64,000 bases of DNA from Flaccisagitta enflata (GCA_965153355.1 OZ231127.1:45694001-45758000), one strand, 5' to 3'. Counted from the stretch's first letter, positions 22,440 through 33,097 are shown. Numbers and translations: made by a program. The notes: generated from the sequence alone by a model not told the origin.

Positions 22440-22964
22440 AAGGAGCATCCACGACCACAAATGACAAAAACAACTACAACATGAAAATATCACATGCGAA
22501 TATTTTTCATGGCATTTATTTCATCACATAGTCATAGCCATTTCCATTTCATTCTGATAAAATACAACCTCTCAATTGTTGATCTTCTCATGAGGGTCAT
22601 CTGCCGACTACTTCGACGCACATATTATTTCAATAGTTTTGTTATCCCATCTTCCCCCCCCCTGTCTTTTAACATTAAGTCCATGCCCAATAACTTACAC
22701 CCGTTCATTTGTGATAAAAATCAAATAGAGAGAAACTCACTGTCTCTGATAAACGTTTATCTTTGCACCTTTATATGAGAATTGTGTTGGTCTGCCATCA
22801 CAGGGCACCAAGTGTTGAATCTTTGAAAACTTTCCTCAAAAACTATTCAGCTCATGAATATACGGACACCTGAAAAAAAAATCTTTAGAATATGCAGCGC
22901 TTGATCGAATGAAATTCTAAACCCCTAATTGGCAGCATTAGAAAGAACTTGAACAACTTTTTAT

Positions 22965-23206
22965 CAAGGCCAACACCTTACAGTCGGGTGCGGTTGTTAA
23001 GACCATTAGACCAAAAGACAAGACGACTAAAAGACCAAAAGACTAAGAGACTATTGACTTAGATAAACTTTAGAAAACTTTAAATGACTTAAAAGGACTA
23101 AAAATGGCGTAAAACGAAAGTGAAAGCTAAGCGTCACGGACCGACCGACGGACCGACCGACATACAGACAGAGAGGGTTGTAGAGTCGCGTGCACGCGAC
23201 TAAAAA
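22965..23206 (-). repeat. Three-arm hairpin repeat (duplicate of 19202-19443)
   Basis: Same sequence as the copy at 19202-19443, carried by the tandem duplication. The terminal palindrome AGTCGCGTGCACGCGACT is unchanged. Confidence 0.85.
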
Positions 23207-24040
23207 GTGAGACCAATCTGGGATCAGTAATTCAATTTAACAAGGAGCTGCACCTCTCCAAAGTTACAACTTTTTCAGATGACTGTATATTTAGGAACTA
23301 GGTGGTACTTAAAACACGTTTTTAAATATTTGTTTATAAATCTCTGTTTGTATGACCATCAGTCTGTACGCAACTCATGCGTCTCTCTCTCTCTCTCTCT
23401 CCCTCCCTCCACAAGTTCTATTTGTATTGTCTCTTTTCAGCAAGGAAAGCTTTGTTATTTACATTTCTATGTACGTGCTATGGTGAAATGTGATGTCCGA
23501 TTTAAGTGCATATCGTATTATTGATTGATTTTGTATGCTTTCAATGTGAAATTGGTGATGGTCACATTTAAAAGAAAACTGTGGTCTGAATTTCTTTCAC
23601 TGGCGATTTTGTCCATTCTAACACTGTCTTGGCGTCAAATTTATATCTTATGGTAACAAATGATTATAAGAACATTTAACAATCAACACTCCTTTGGATA
23701 TTAGTTTTTTTTTCTTTTGGCAGGGATAGGGAAAACGTCTCAAAAGCATAGTCCATACTCCACTCATAATTCTTTAGTTAGAAAGAAATAGGGCAATTAC
23801 TTAAATTTGTGAAATCTCTTGCGTTTAATTCTTTAAGAAAGAAGACATTTTTGATTTTACTCTGGCTCGCAGGCTAATGGGAATGAACTAACATGAAACA
23901 TCAGCGTTCAATCAGCCTATATGCAAGTTCAGAGTTCATTTTGCACCAAAATAGGTCCTCCTATCGGTAATATTTGTTTTTGGCCTCGACTGAATCAACT
24001 GGCCTCCCGATTGCCCCAATTACTCCGATTACACGCCGTA

Positions 24041-24337
24041 TTTTTAGATGCGTCTTCGCATCTCTATAATAGGCTGTGTCCGTTGGTCGGTCGGTCGGTC
24101 GGTCGGTTGGTTGGTTGGTTGGTCGGTAATGCATTCATTAAAAACATCAAAATCAAGCATTTTTTCAACAGAAAAGTGGTTCTACCCCAGTAAAAGAAGC
24201 ATACATCAAGTAATTCATTCATTCAATCATTCATTCATTCATTCATTCACAAATGACATTCATTCATAAAAAAACATTCATTCAAAAAAAAACGTTCATC
24301 CAAAGAGGACGCATCGTTGGCCTACTTGGCCTTGTTT
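24041..24337 (+). repeat. Three-arm hairpin repeat (duplicate of 21213-21505)
   Basis: Same element as at 21213-21505, with one extra GGTT unit. Hairpin and distal arm are intact. Confidence 0.85.
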
Positions 24338-24422
24338 ATAAGAACACAGTTTTTTGAAGTGAGGCTCAGCGTTCTTTTTTTTTGCTAATTTTCAGCCTCA
24401 AATGTTCTTAACCTGTTCTTAT

Positions 24423-24568
24423 TTTGAGTCGCGGACACACGACTCTATAAGCCACTTTTCGGTCTATTGGTCCATCCGTCCGTCCGTCGGTCACAAAGTC
24501 ACTTTTTGAGGTTTTCCGCTCCTGCCCACACGTCCGCGACTAATGCTGCCGTGTATACGGCCTTGTTG
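24423..24568 (+). repeat. Three-arm hairpin repeat (duplicate of 21591-21736)
   Basis: Same element as at 21591-21736, ending CGGCCTTGTT just before the right edge of the duplication. Confidence 0.85.
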
Positions 24569-24897
24569 TAGCATGGAGGTTCTTTGTCATAGTTGCTAAC
24601 TAGTCATATTCAATGAAATGAATATATTTTATTCTCAGTCTTACAATTTTTGTTTATGTTAAGTCATGAAAGTAAAAAAAATGTAAATGATAAAATTGGT
24701 TGAATTGTTTATGTAAGAGGATTCTGTACAAAATTTTTCATTGTATCCTCAAAGAATTATGTAAAAATGAACTTTGGAATGTTTTCGTGCGAAAATCTGA
24801 GCCTGAGCATGTTCTTAGGATGTTCTCATTTTTTCTCCATATCTGAGGCTGATGTTCTTATAAACAGTGTTCTTAGACAAAATACAGCGAGTACCCC

Positions 24898-24967
24898 GTT
24901 TACTCCGATTGCTCCGATTGGCCCGATTGCCCCAATTACTCTGATTGCCCCGATTACTCCGATTGCC
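24898..24967. repeat. ATTACTCCGATTGCCCCG minisatellite, right of RT
   Basis: Alternating GATTGCCCC and GATTACTCC units of 9 bp. The same array lies on the other side of the reverse transcriptase at 27175-27330. Single seeds occur at 21177-21207 and 24002-24031. Confidence 0.85.
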
Positions 24968-25310
24968 TTGGAATGGAATGGAATGGATGTAATGCTCATC
25001 AGCGCAATAAAGATACACCATTACAAAAAAAATTGTAAATGAGCGGTACAATCTATGATTGTACAAAAGGACTAGGATTAAAAGGAAATAAAGACTACAT
25101 TCTACAGACGGTAACACGTAAATACTAAGCGGTGATGAATAGCTACCATATCATGGTATTCTTATCGATTTTAAGATTCATATTTCAGTAACGGTAAACA
25201 AGTTCAGATAATTTAACCACCGAAAACATATTTTCAATCATGGATAAGGGATTATTTAAGAATGTTTCGATTAATATCAATCAGGCGCGAGCGTTTTCTT
25301 GTTCGCATGT

Positions 25311-27278
25311 TCATTTTTTCATTCTGCCATTAGCGTATTTTACTTCCCACACTTTTTCCACCTTGTTTATAACTTGGTCTACTCTATCATTATCATCCTT
25401 GTATATGTCATCGAATTCAACATAATCATTATGGCTAGCATCTGTCCATCTTGGGCAGGTATTGAGTCTGTGGTTTTCGCTGTCGAGGACATTACAGTTT
25501 GGGCATATTTCCGGGATGGTTCCCTTCATGTTTTTTCCGCACTGGAGCATGCCATTCTGCGACATAAAGATTGTCCTTGTTCTCTGCTTTGTACCATCTG
25601 TGATTAACTTTTTTGGTTCAGCCTTATATATTTCTTCCGATAACATCTTATGGATATGTTTAGTCTTTGTATGAATTTTGTAATTTCCGTCAGTAACACT
25701 TTGACAGCTTTCCAGTAGTTTTTTGCCATTTTTCTTTAAAACCGCACTTGAAACAATATTCCGCCATTCAGCGACTGACTTCTGTTGGATGACAGACCAA
25801 TCAGTTTCCAGCTCATACTCACTCAGTTTTTCATTTATATTTGTCACCCATCCAATGTTCTTAGTGGCCAAAGTATGCATCATTTTACTTCTCCATCGCC
25901 CTTGGTCTCCTGTGAGCAATCTATGGAGATACAGAAATTTCTTCTTGTCCACAATTTGCGTGATATAGAACAAGCCGAATGTATGTATTATCGCTACATT
26001 TGGGGATGTTGTCGGTAACCCAAACAAACGTTTTATTGCTCTTATGCCCATAAGATCAAGTTGTTTCTCATCTTTCTTAGTCAATGTCCAAGATTCCGCG
26101 TTGTTCAATAAGCAAGGTATGATGTTAGTTTCATATAGTCTTAGAATCACTCTTGTTTGTATTCCCCTCATGACATCAGATGATGCTGTTGTGTTGATCT
26201 GTCTTATGAGGGCGTTCATTTTATTTTCTCGGGCTAGGATATTCTTGTCATTCTTTCCATCATTCGTTATAATATCTCCAAGATACTTATAAGAATTGGT
26301 ATTTAATATTTCTTTCTCGCCAAGTGGCCATTTGTCTGGAACATTTACCTTTTTTCCGACTTGCATAACTTGACATTTCTCTTGTCCCCATTCTAATTTG
26401 TTTATTTCCGCAAATTCATTGATTTTGGCCAAGATTTTGTGTTGATTGATGACCCCATTTGTACATGTCATTACATCATCAACCCACTCAAGGCATCCAA
26501 TTTTGAACCCATCACTGATATTCACAGCTTGTTCAATCTCTCCACTTTCAAACATTTCTCCAAGAGTGTCCATTTGTTTTGCAAATAGTTTTCCTGTGAG
26601 ACGAGATCCCTGTCTACCGCCGTTTTCTCTTTTGATAATTCTTGTCGGTCCATATCGAGTTTTCACTGTAGCTGTTAAATCAGTACTCATGCTTCTAAGA
26701 AGTCGCCATATCTTCCCTCGCACTCCAGCTTGCCATGCTATATGAAGCATGTTGTCGACGTCTGCTCGGTCGTATGCTTTGGCGACGTCGTAGAAAGTGA
26801 TGATGAGATTGCTTTTTTCTGCAATTGCAATTTGCATTAGAGATCGAAGAAGAAACAAGTGATCGTAAGTGGATGCGCCAGGTCTTCCTCCAGCTTGACA
26901 TTGAGTGAATTTCATTAAGGTTTCCATTCTTGCATCAATGACTTCTTCAAGTATGTTTCCAATAGTGCTTGAAACGGTTATAGCACGGTGGTTCTTTAAG
27001 TTTTCGCGATCACCTTTACCCTTCCATAAACTTGTTATGCTACCTCTATTCCATATTTCAATTGCTTTTCCAAGCCGCCATACCGCTGCTATAATAGGTG
27101 TTATGATTTTCACAAAGCTATCATCACACCTTTTCAGCATTTCATTTCTAAAATCTGTCGTTGCTTTGCCATTCTTGATTACTCCGATAGCCCCAATTGC
27201 CCCGATTGCCCCGATTACTCCAATTACTCCGATTGCCCTGATTATCCAGATTGCCCAGATTGCCCCGATTACTCTCAT
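25311..27278 (-). CDS. Non-LTR retrotransposon reverse transcriptase, 5'-truncated
   Basis: One uninterrupted frame of 655 codons. The first 35 or so residues (Ile/Gly/Ala/Trp repeats) are the translated minisatellite and not part of the enzyme. RT motifs follow in order: SLWKGKGDRENLKNHRAITV, a QAGGRPGAS loop, motif A FYDVAKAYDRAD, motif B GGRQGSRLTG, and motif C as WVDD in place of the usual Y[AV]DD. The C-terminus has a Cys-Pro-Asn-Cys-x7-His-x4-Cys zinc knuckle. The endonuclease domain is missing. The intact frame suggests recent insertion. It belongs to the LINE group; the clade (L2/CR1/RTE-like) is not decided. Confidence 0.85.
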   Translation of the reverse strand: MRVIGAIWAIWIIRAIGVIGVIGAIGAIGAIGVIKNGKATTDFRNEMLKRCDDSFVKIITPIIAAVWRLGKAIEIWNRGSITSLWKGKGDRENLKNHRAITVSSTIGNILEEVIDARMETLMKFTQCQAGGRPGASTYDHLFLLRSLMQIAIAEKSNLIITFYDVAKAYDRADVDNMLHIAWQAGVRGKIWRLLRSMSTDLTATVKTRYGPTRIIKRENGGRQGSRLTGKLFAKQMDTLGEMFESGEIEQAVNISDGFKIGCLEWVDDVMTCTNGVINQHKILAKINEFAEINKLEWGQEKCQVMQVGKKVNVPDKWPLGEKEILNTNSYKYLGDIITNDGKNDKNILARENKMNALIRQINTTASSDVMRGIQTRVILRLYETNIIPCLLNNAESWTLTKKDEKQLDLMGIRAIKRLFGLPTTSPNVAIIHTFGLFYITQIVDKKKFLYLHRLLTGDQGRWRSKMMHTLATKNIGWVTNINEKLSEYELETDWSVIQQKSVAEWRNIVSSAVLKKNGKKLLESCQSVTDGNYKIHTKTKHIHKMLSEEIYKAEPKKLITDGTKQRTRTIFMSQNGMLQCGKNMKGTIPEICPNCNVLDSENHRLNTCPRWTDASHNDYVEFDDIYKDDNDRVDQVINKVEKVWEVKYANGRMKK

Positions 27279-27330
27279 TGCCCAGATTGCCCCGATTACT
27301 CCGATTACTCCGATTAGTCCGATTGCTTTC
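27175..27330. repeat. ATTACTCCGATTGCCCCG minisatellite, left of RT
   Basis: Seventeen or so 9-bp units alternating GATTACTCC and GATTGCCCC directly 5' of the reverse transcriptase. It is read through in frame by the open frame, giving a false N-terminus. Confidence 0.85.
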
Positions 27331-27405
27331 GACTTTTGCGGGAATTTTTCATCATTGAGGATTTCCAGACACGGTTCAGAAGCGGTTAGACGCGCGATAG
27401 AAAAA

Positions 27406-27617
27406 CAAGGCCGGATACACGGCCATCAATTGCGGACGGGTGGGCAGGGGCGGAAATGCAACTGTCCGCAACTAAAATGTTCTAAAACGCTCATTTCCCC
27501 ACTTTTCGACTCGTGTCCACGGACCGACCAACGGACGGACGGACGGACGGACGGACGGACGGACGGACGGACGGACGGACAAAGCCTCTTATAGAGTTGC
27601 GTGTCCGCAACTAAAAA
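27406..27617 (-). repeat. Three-arm hairpin repeat with ACGG array
   Basis: CAAGGCCGGATACACGGCC starts it, then ATTGCGGACGGGTGGGCAGG and a pure (ACGG)n run (27534-27580). The end hairpin AGTTGCGTGTCCGCAACT lies at 27595-27612, then AAAAA. This is one of the most complete copies. Confidence 0.88.
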
Positions 27618-27736
27618 CGATACTTAAAGCACTGCAAAATGAAGAATAGTCGCCAAATCGTCAGATGCTCGGCGATACCCGTGCCCTCCTCAAGTTGCTT
27701 GAGATTGAATATGAGGGGGGGAGGGCAGCGGCAGGA

Positions 27737-28015
27737 GGAATGGATGATTTATGCTTTCACACACAAGACTCAAGAGGCATTTTTAGTCGCGGACACGCGA
27801 CTCAACACCTTGCCGTGTCAGTCCGTCGGTCTGTCCATCGGTCAGTTTTTGAATTGCTAACAGTTTTCGCATTACTGCTCCTGCCCAACCGTCTTCTTCC
27901 TCCTCCTCCTACTCCTCCTTAAAGCCAAAGATGGGGAGGAGGATGAAGAAAAATAAGGAGGAGAAAACTCCCCTTAATTGTGAAAGCATAGGTCATCGAA
28001 GGGCCGCTGCCCAAA
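27737..28015. mobile_element. GGGCAGCGGCCC foldback element, decayed
   Basis: GATGATTTATGCTTTCACA at the left is matched in inverse by GTGAAAGCATAGGTCATCG at 27980-27998, followed by AAGGGCCGCTGCCC. The same arm sequence ends the element at 45062-45474. A partial hairpin repeat (27778-27893) lies inside it. Confidence 0.65.
27778..27893 (+). repeat. Three-arm hairpin repeat, 3'-truncated
   Basis: TTTTTAGTCGCGGACACGCGACT (hairpin at 27785-27802), a short GTCCGTCGG run and CTCCTGCCCAACCGTC. The distal arm is replaced by a TCC-rich stretch. Confidence 0.75.
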
Positions 28016-28962
28016 AAGGAGCGCTGTAAAAAGTCACGTGACTTCTAAACGATAAAAAAAGTTGAGAAAATCACGAAACTTCCTTTCACGTCTGGAAACT
28101 GGAGCTGTTAAAAATTCCTTTATTACGCGAGAGTAAGATTTCGAAATGGCATTCTGCTTTCGGTGTTGCCTGCAGTACGCGAAAAGTGTTTATTCTCTCT
28201 TTAAGATGGTCCAAGCAGTCAGACTGAACAAAAAGTGCCAAGTGACTGTTATTTTTTTATTGTTACGCGCCAAGCTTTAGCGGTCCGTCGGTTCGTCGGT
28301 CTGTCAGTTTGTCGTCCGTGTTTAATTTAAAAGCATTCGGTCCTCACCTTCCCTGGGCCAATGCAGTGCCTCTGCCCAACCTCCCGCGACTGTGATAGCC
28401 GTTCAACTGGCCTTGGTTTATTTAGTCAAGTGCTATTGACTCTATTGGAGAATGTTCGATTGTCGGTCCAAAACGTTTTTTTTAATCGGTTTTGTCTCTT
28501 TCCTTTGCTCTTTCTCTGTCTCTTTTTCTGTCGATCTCTGTCGTCCTGCCTATGTTCTTGATAGCGCACCCACTTTGAAAGTTGCATCGTCTGCTTGCCC
28601 GTCATCGGTCCGTTTACATGTATCCGTCCATCTATCAGTTTTCGCGTTTGCGAACGGCTATTGCACTTCTGCCCCTGCCCAACCAGACATAACTTGGGGT
28701 TGCCCAAGATGGCGTTTACGGGTTGTTGAATGTACTGTGGCTTCACGGCCTCCATCCGACGGATGCGATTCAGGGGTGTATATAGTTGAGCGGCTTTTGA
28801 TTTAATTCCCCCCCCCTGCCTTTGATTTTCTTCCCCGCGACGCGTTGCGTCGCGTTACAAAATCTTTGTTTTTCTTCCCCTATGAGCTATAAAACAGTAT
28901 ATTTTAGGTTTAGATAGTGTTAAATTAAGTTGTAGTAATTGTATTTTGCCTTTTGGTACTAC
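28016..28962. other. Intergenic, decayed repeat pieces
   Basis: No gene seen. Two worn pieces of the hairpin repeat lie at about 28260-28420 (ends CTCCCGCGACT...ACTGGCCTTGG) and 28600-28700 (CGGTCCG...CCCCTGCCCAACC). A TTCCCC/TTGATTT-rich stretch follows. Confidence 0.5.
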
Positions 28963-29025
28963 CAAAAAGGTTAGATCTTCTAAAATTCTCTCTTTTCTTT
29001 TTTTCAAACTTTTGATTTTCTTCCC
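28963..29025. repeat. 62-bp direct repeat, left copy
   Basis: AAAAAGGTTAGATCTTCTAA ... CTTTTGATTTTCTTCCCC recurs at 29469-29533 on the other side of the hairpin repeat. It is either an unusually long target duplication or the footprint of a tandem duplication. Confidence 0.85.
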
Positions 29026-29471
29026 CCAAGGCTGTGCGATATGTCAATATGTCGATACAATATCGATACGATATCAATATTGGTACAATATCGATACAAT
29101 ACAATACCCAAAAATACCCAAAAATACCCAGAAGTACCCAAAAATACCCAAAAATACCTAAAAATACCCAAAAATACTCAAAAATACCCAAAAATACCCA
29201 GAATCAGTCAAAAATATCTAAAGACATCTGAAAGTACCCTAAAGTACCCTAAGTACCTATAATAACTTAAGTACCCTGAAGTACCCTGAAGTACTCTGAA
29301 GTACCCTAAAGTACCCTAAAGTACCCTGAAATACCCAAGAGTACCTTAGATTACCTTTAAAGACCCTAAAAAGTCATAATTTTAACAATGTGACGGACGG
29401 ACCTACCGACCGACCGACCGACCGACCGACCGACACGGTGAGGTGTAGAGTCGCGTGCACGCGACTAAAAA
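29026..29471 (-). repeat. Three-arm hairpin repeat with ACCCAAAAAT core
   Basis: It starts CAAGGCTGTGCG, is filled with TACCCAAAAA and GTACCCTGAA units, then a (CCGA)n run and the perfect palindrome AGTCGCGTGCACGCGACT (29449-29466) plus AAAAA. The left limit is inferred from the flanking 62-bp direct repeat. Confidence 0.7.
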
Positions 29472-29533
29472 GGTTAGATCTTCTAAAATTCTCTCTTTTC
29501 TTTTTTTCAAACTTTTGATTTTTTTCCCCATCT
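29469..29533. repeat. 62-bp direct repeat, right copy
   Basis: Matches 28963-29025 with one or two differences. A further CCTTTTGATTTTATTCCCC piece follows at 29539-29560. Confidence 0.85.
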
Positions 29534-29765
29534 CCAAACCTTTTGATTTTATTCCCCCCCCCCACCGGGGGGGGGAGGAATACTCAACTTTATACACCCC
29601 TGATTGCGATTTTTAGAGACGCTTCCGCTACGCGACTGAACAAATGTCAACTGACCTTCCCGCGCACTTCAACTCTTCAAGCATTCAAGATGTCAACCAT
29701 TTCTTGACTCTTGAGTGTCAATCAGCTAGCTCACCTCCTCGCGCGTTCCAATACAGTATAAGCCG

Positions 29766-29947
29766 ATGGCGCGTTTCGTGTCGGTGGCTCAATGGGAGCA
29801 GCAAAACAAAGTAGCAACCGGCAAAGTTAGCCTGCATCAACGCCGCGTTTCGACCCCCTATAGGAGAAAATCGGCATCGAACGTCTTTTGTCGAAAAATA
29901 ACCGATGGCGAAGATGAAATCGACGGAGATCCAGGCAGCCCTACACG
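29766..29947 (+). CDS. Exon 1, start codon
   Basis: ATGGCGCGTTTCGTG opens 60 codons (MARFVSVAQWEQQNKVATG...). The donor is ACACG|GTCTGT, followed at once by a TTG/TTC microsatellite. It leaves two bases over, which exon 2 completes to Arg. GC content is higher than in the surroundings, as in the other exons. Confidence 0.7.
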
Positions 29948-29948
29948 G

Positions 29949-29950
29949 TC

Positions 29951-30044
<94 letters not shown>

Positions 30045-30185
30045 GGTTGTTGGTTGTTGTTGTTGTTGTTGTTGTTGTTGTTCTTCTTCTTCTTCTTCTT
30101 CTTCTTCTTCTTCTTCTTCTTCTTCTTCTTCTTCTTCTTCTTCTTCTTGTTGTTGTTGTTGTTGTTGTTATTGTTGTTGTTGTTG
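29949..30185. repeat. (TTG)n and (TTC)n microsatellite
   Basis: Pure TTG then TTC then TTG triplets filling the start of intron 1, from the second base of the donor on. Open frames of poly-Val, poly-Leu, poly-Phe or poly-Ser across it are not protein. Confidence 0.95.
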
Positions 30186-30256
30186 ACTTGTTGTTGATGG
30201 TGTTGTTAACTTGTAAATGCTATTGTTGCTGTAATTTTTGTTCTGACCGTTTTCGT

Positions 30257-30413
30257 TATTAGATGCGTCATCGCATCTCTATAAGAGAGTCAGTCCGTCC
30301 GCCCGTCCGTCCGTCAGTCCGTCCGTCCGTCTATCCGTCCATCCGTCCGTCTGTCCGTTCGACCACCGCTTACATATCGCTGATGACGCATCGAGTTGCC
30401 CGCCTGGGCTTGT
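30257..30413 (+). repeat. Three-arm hairpin repeat, GATGCGTC form
   Basis: AGATGCGTCATCGCATCT (30261-30278), a TCCG run, and the distal arm GACGCATC (30385-30392) followed by a worn GGCTTGTT end. It lies in intron 1. The loop differs from the 21213 copy (CA against CT) while the arms are the same. Confidence 0.85.
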
Positions 30414-30553
30414 TCTTTTTCTTCTATAGTGGCTTTTATTCTTTCTGTTTATTATCTTGGTTTTCTTGTTCTTGTTGTTTATGTTGTTGTTGTTGTCGTT
30501 GTTGATGTTGTTTTGCTGCTGATGCTGCTGCTGCTGCTGCTGCTCTCATTGAG

Positions 30554-31291
30554 AAATGACGAATCTCCTTTGCTTAGATTTTCCGAGCTGCTTGGAATTG
30601 ACGGCGGAATCGACATCGAATTTGAGTCGCCGGAAAATGGCGTCCTCAGCAAGAATGCCGGTACCCTTCAACGCGACGACGGCGTGTCTCGCCGCAAAGC
30701 CGACGCCATCAACGCCAACCCCGGATCGAGCCCCTTGAAGCGTCGGTTGAATACCGCCTTCGCCGGCGCCGCCATATCCTCCTCAGTCGATGCGACTACC
30801 GCCTCTACGGGCAATACCACAAACAGATCGTCAACCGTTGATTCTACGTCGCCCCGCCCCCAAGTCTCGACCGTCTTCCTTAGCGGCGTGGAACATCAGG
30901 AAACCGTTGATTCGACGATGACGACGCCGGATGTGGCGTCGAAATGTGGCGCTTCGTCGCCGACCTCGCCGCCGCCGCTCACCCGAATACGTCGTTCTTA
31001 CGACGAGGAGTTGTTGTTGGCGGCGCGTAATCGGCCGATGTCAGAGTTGCGTCGGCTGACAGAGCCGCTTTCTTTCGATGATGCTGAAACGACGCCGTGT
31101 CGGTCGACGGCCACGCGCCAACTATTACAGTCGCGTCGGCAAACGGCGCCGATTTCCTTCGATGCCGGATCCGCGCTGCGTCGGCAAAATGAGTCATTGT
31201 GCCGGCAGAATGTGTCATCGTGTCGGCAGAATGAGTCGGAATTAACTCGAATAGATGCAAATTCAAAGGAGCGAGATTTGGAATTGATATC

Positions 31292-31353
<62 letters not shown>

Positions 31354-32040
31354 ACATGTCATGCGGTTGTGGTTCTTCTTATACTTCTAGCTCTGCTCCG
31401 GTTTCAGACGTTTTTCATCAGGATCTATCTTTACCTCAGCATTCTTGTTCTTCTCGTACTCACATCGACGCTTCCACTCAACCTGTCCCTTCAACGGCGC
31501 TCCCTTCCGCTCTTCCGATGAGTTATTCTGTTTCAACTTCACCTACTCCTATATCCCCACCTGCTTCTCCTCCTCCTCCTCTTCACTCACCTACTCATCC
31601 TGTTCACTCTCCTCCTCATCATCGTTATTCTCCTCCTCCATCTTCCCCTCTGCCCTCAGTTAAATCCAATTCAAGGGACGTTGCTTCTCTCTCTACGCCC
31701 TCTCGTTTTCCTGCCTCGCATCTTCTCCCTTCTTCTTTAGTCCTTCAGTCTCGTCCGACTTCTTCTCCTCTTCCTCCTCCTCCTCCTCCTCCCGCTCAAC
31801 CGCCTCTTCCTCGGCGCTTAAGATTCGTATTGGAGCGCCCCCGGTGTTCCGGCGGCGTGAGTATTTTACGTGTGGATGGCGCCGAGAAAATCATTCGGCG
31901 CTTAGAAGGCGATTTGAAATCGGAAGCCGAGAAATTCCGGCGCCATTTGACGGAAAAGGAAAATGTCATTTCGAGGCTTAGGAAACAAATCGGGGAAGAC
32001 GAAGAGAAGTATCTGAAACTACGAGTCAGCGTTATAAATC

Positions 32041-32132
<92 letters not shown>

Positions 32133-32381
32133 CCCTCAACCGCGCTTCCGCCCTGCGAAACCGCTTCATTTCGGACCCGAGTTTTGCTGGACGAGTCTGC
32201 GGTAAAACTGCGTCATTCTGCGACGCGCGAAAAAGAATTGTCCTCGCTTTTACAAGATCTTTCTTTAAGAGCGAAACGAAAACAATTTGAAATGGAAACT
32301 TTCTGCCAAAGACTGAAATTCGAAATGGAAAAGAAACTGTCAGCCGTCAATGAGGAATTACGCGCGGCTTTGGAGGAAAAG
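30554..32381 (+). CDS. Exon 2: disordered region, poly-Thr, poly-Gln
   Basis: Acceptor CTCATTGAG, donor AAAAG|GTATTT. It enters one base short (CG+A, Arg) and leaves in phase 0 after 609 codons. It has RRQTAPISFD-like and RLTEPLSFDD-like Arg-x-x-Thr-x-Pro-Ile/Leu-Ser-Phe-Asp repeats, a Pro-rich core of Ser-Pro-Pro units, then a coiled coil from about residue 505. The CAA microsatellite is read as ACA (Thr, about 31291-31353) once and as CAA (Gln, about 32040-32134) once. Confidence 0.85.
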
Positions 32382-32767
32382 GTATTTATGTATATTATTT
32401 AAAATTTTCGCCATGTTGAATGATAAATCCTTTATCTGTTTTACTATCACAAAGCATTCTCAACACTTTTGTTCGTTTTCGTATGCATACAGATGCATCT
32501 TTTGAGAATTTTGCATGGAAAATCACTGTATACATATATACATATACATATATATGTATACCTTTGTATGGTCCTATCCTATGTATATATATACCTTTGT
32601 ATGGTCCTATCCACCTATCTCTCTTCTTTCTGTCTAACTCCCTAACTATCTGTCAATCTAGATGTCTATCTATCTAACAGTCCATCAATCTATCCATCTG
32701 TTTGGTATTCCAATATTTCACTTTCGATCTCATTTCCATCTCGAAAAAAAAAACCAAAAACAATCAG

Positions 32768-33049
32768 GAAAAAGTGAAAGGAGAAAAAAGCGAATTGGCG
32801 GCGAAAATTTGGGCGAAGCGTAAAGAAGAGGAGGAAGAGGAAGAACGCCGGCGGGAGGAGGAAATGAAGGAAGGAATGTCGGTGAAGGAAGCGCGCTGCC
32901 GAGCGGAAGCCGCCGAAGAGGAAGCGGAAGCGCTGAAACAGGAGACGGAAACGCTGAGGGAAGAGAACGCCCAACTGGCCGCTGATATCGACGAAATTCG
33001 CGACGCTTATCGAGAAGAACACGCGGAAGAGTTTAGACTGCTCAAACAA
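32768..33049 (+). CDS. Exon 3: coiled coil
   Basis: Acceptor ACAATCAG, donor CAA|GTATGA, phase 0 at both ends, 94 codons. A Lys/Glu-rich helix (EKVKGEKSELAAKIWAKRKE) passes into ENAQLAADIDEIRDAYREEH, the part that aligns best with MTCL/SOGA proteins. Confidence 0.85.
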
Positions 33050-33097
33050 GTATGAATCTAAGGAGATTGCGTCTGACAATAAGTGACGCTGGATGAC

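Larger units (their letters stand above)
21751..24582 (+). repeat. Tandem duplication, copy 2
   Basis: Second direct copy, beginning AACGGACGGACCGAC and ending GCATGGAGGTTC. It lacks the MITE and has a shorter CT run. A few substitutions separate the copies (for example 18898 region C count, 19014 GCTC against GGTC), which fits a recent event. Confidence 0.92.

Noticed and set aside
25311-25607. Plus-strand frames across the retroelement
   Set aside because: They are reverse-strand shadows of the 655-codon reverse transcriptase frame.
29766-30197. Reading exon 1 of the coiled-coil gene straight on into poly-Val and poly-Phe
   Set aside because: A donor GTCTGT stands exactly at the start of the TTG array and the next exon resumes in matching phase.
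32690-33079. 129-codon Phe-rich minus-strand frame
   Set aside because: It is the antisense shadow of exon 3 of the coiled-coil gene.
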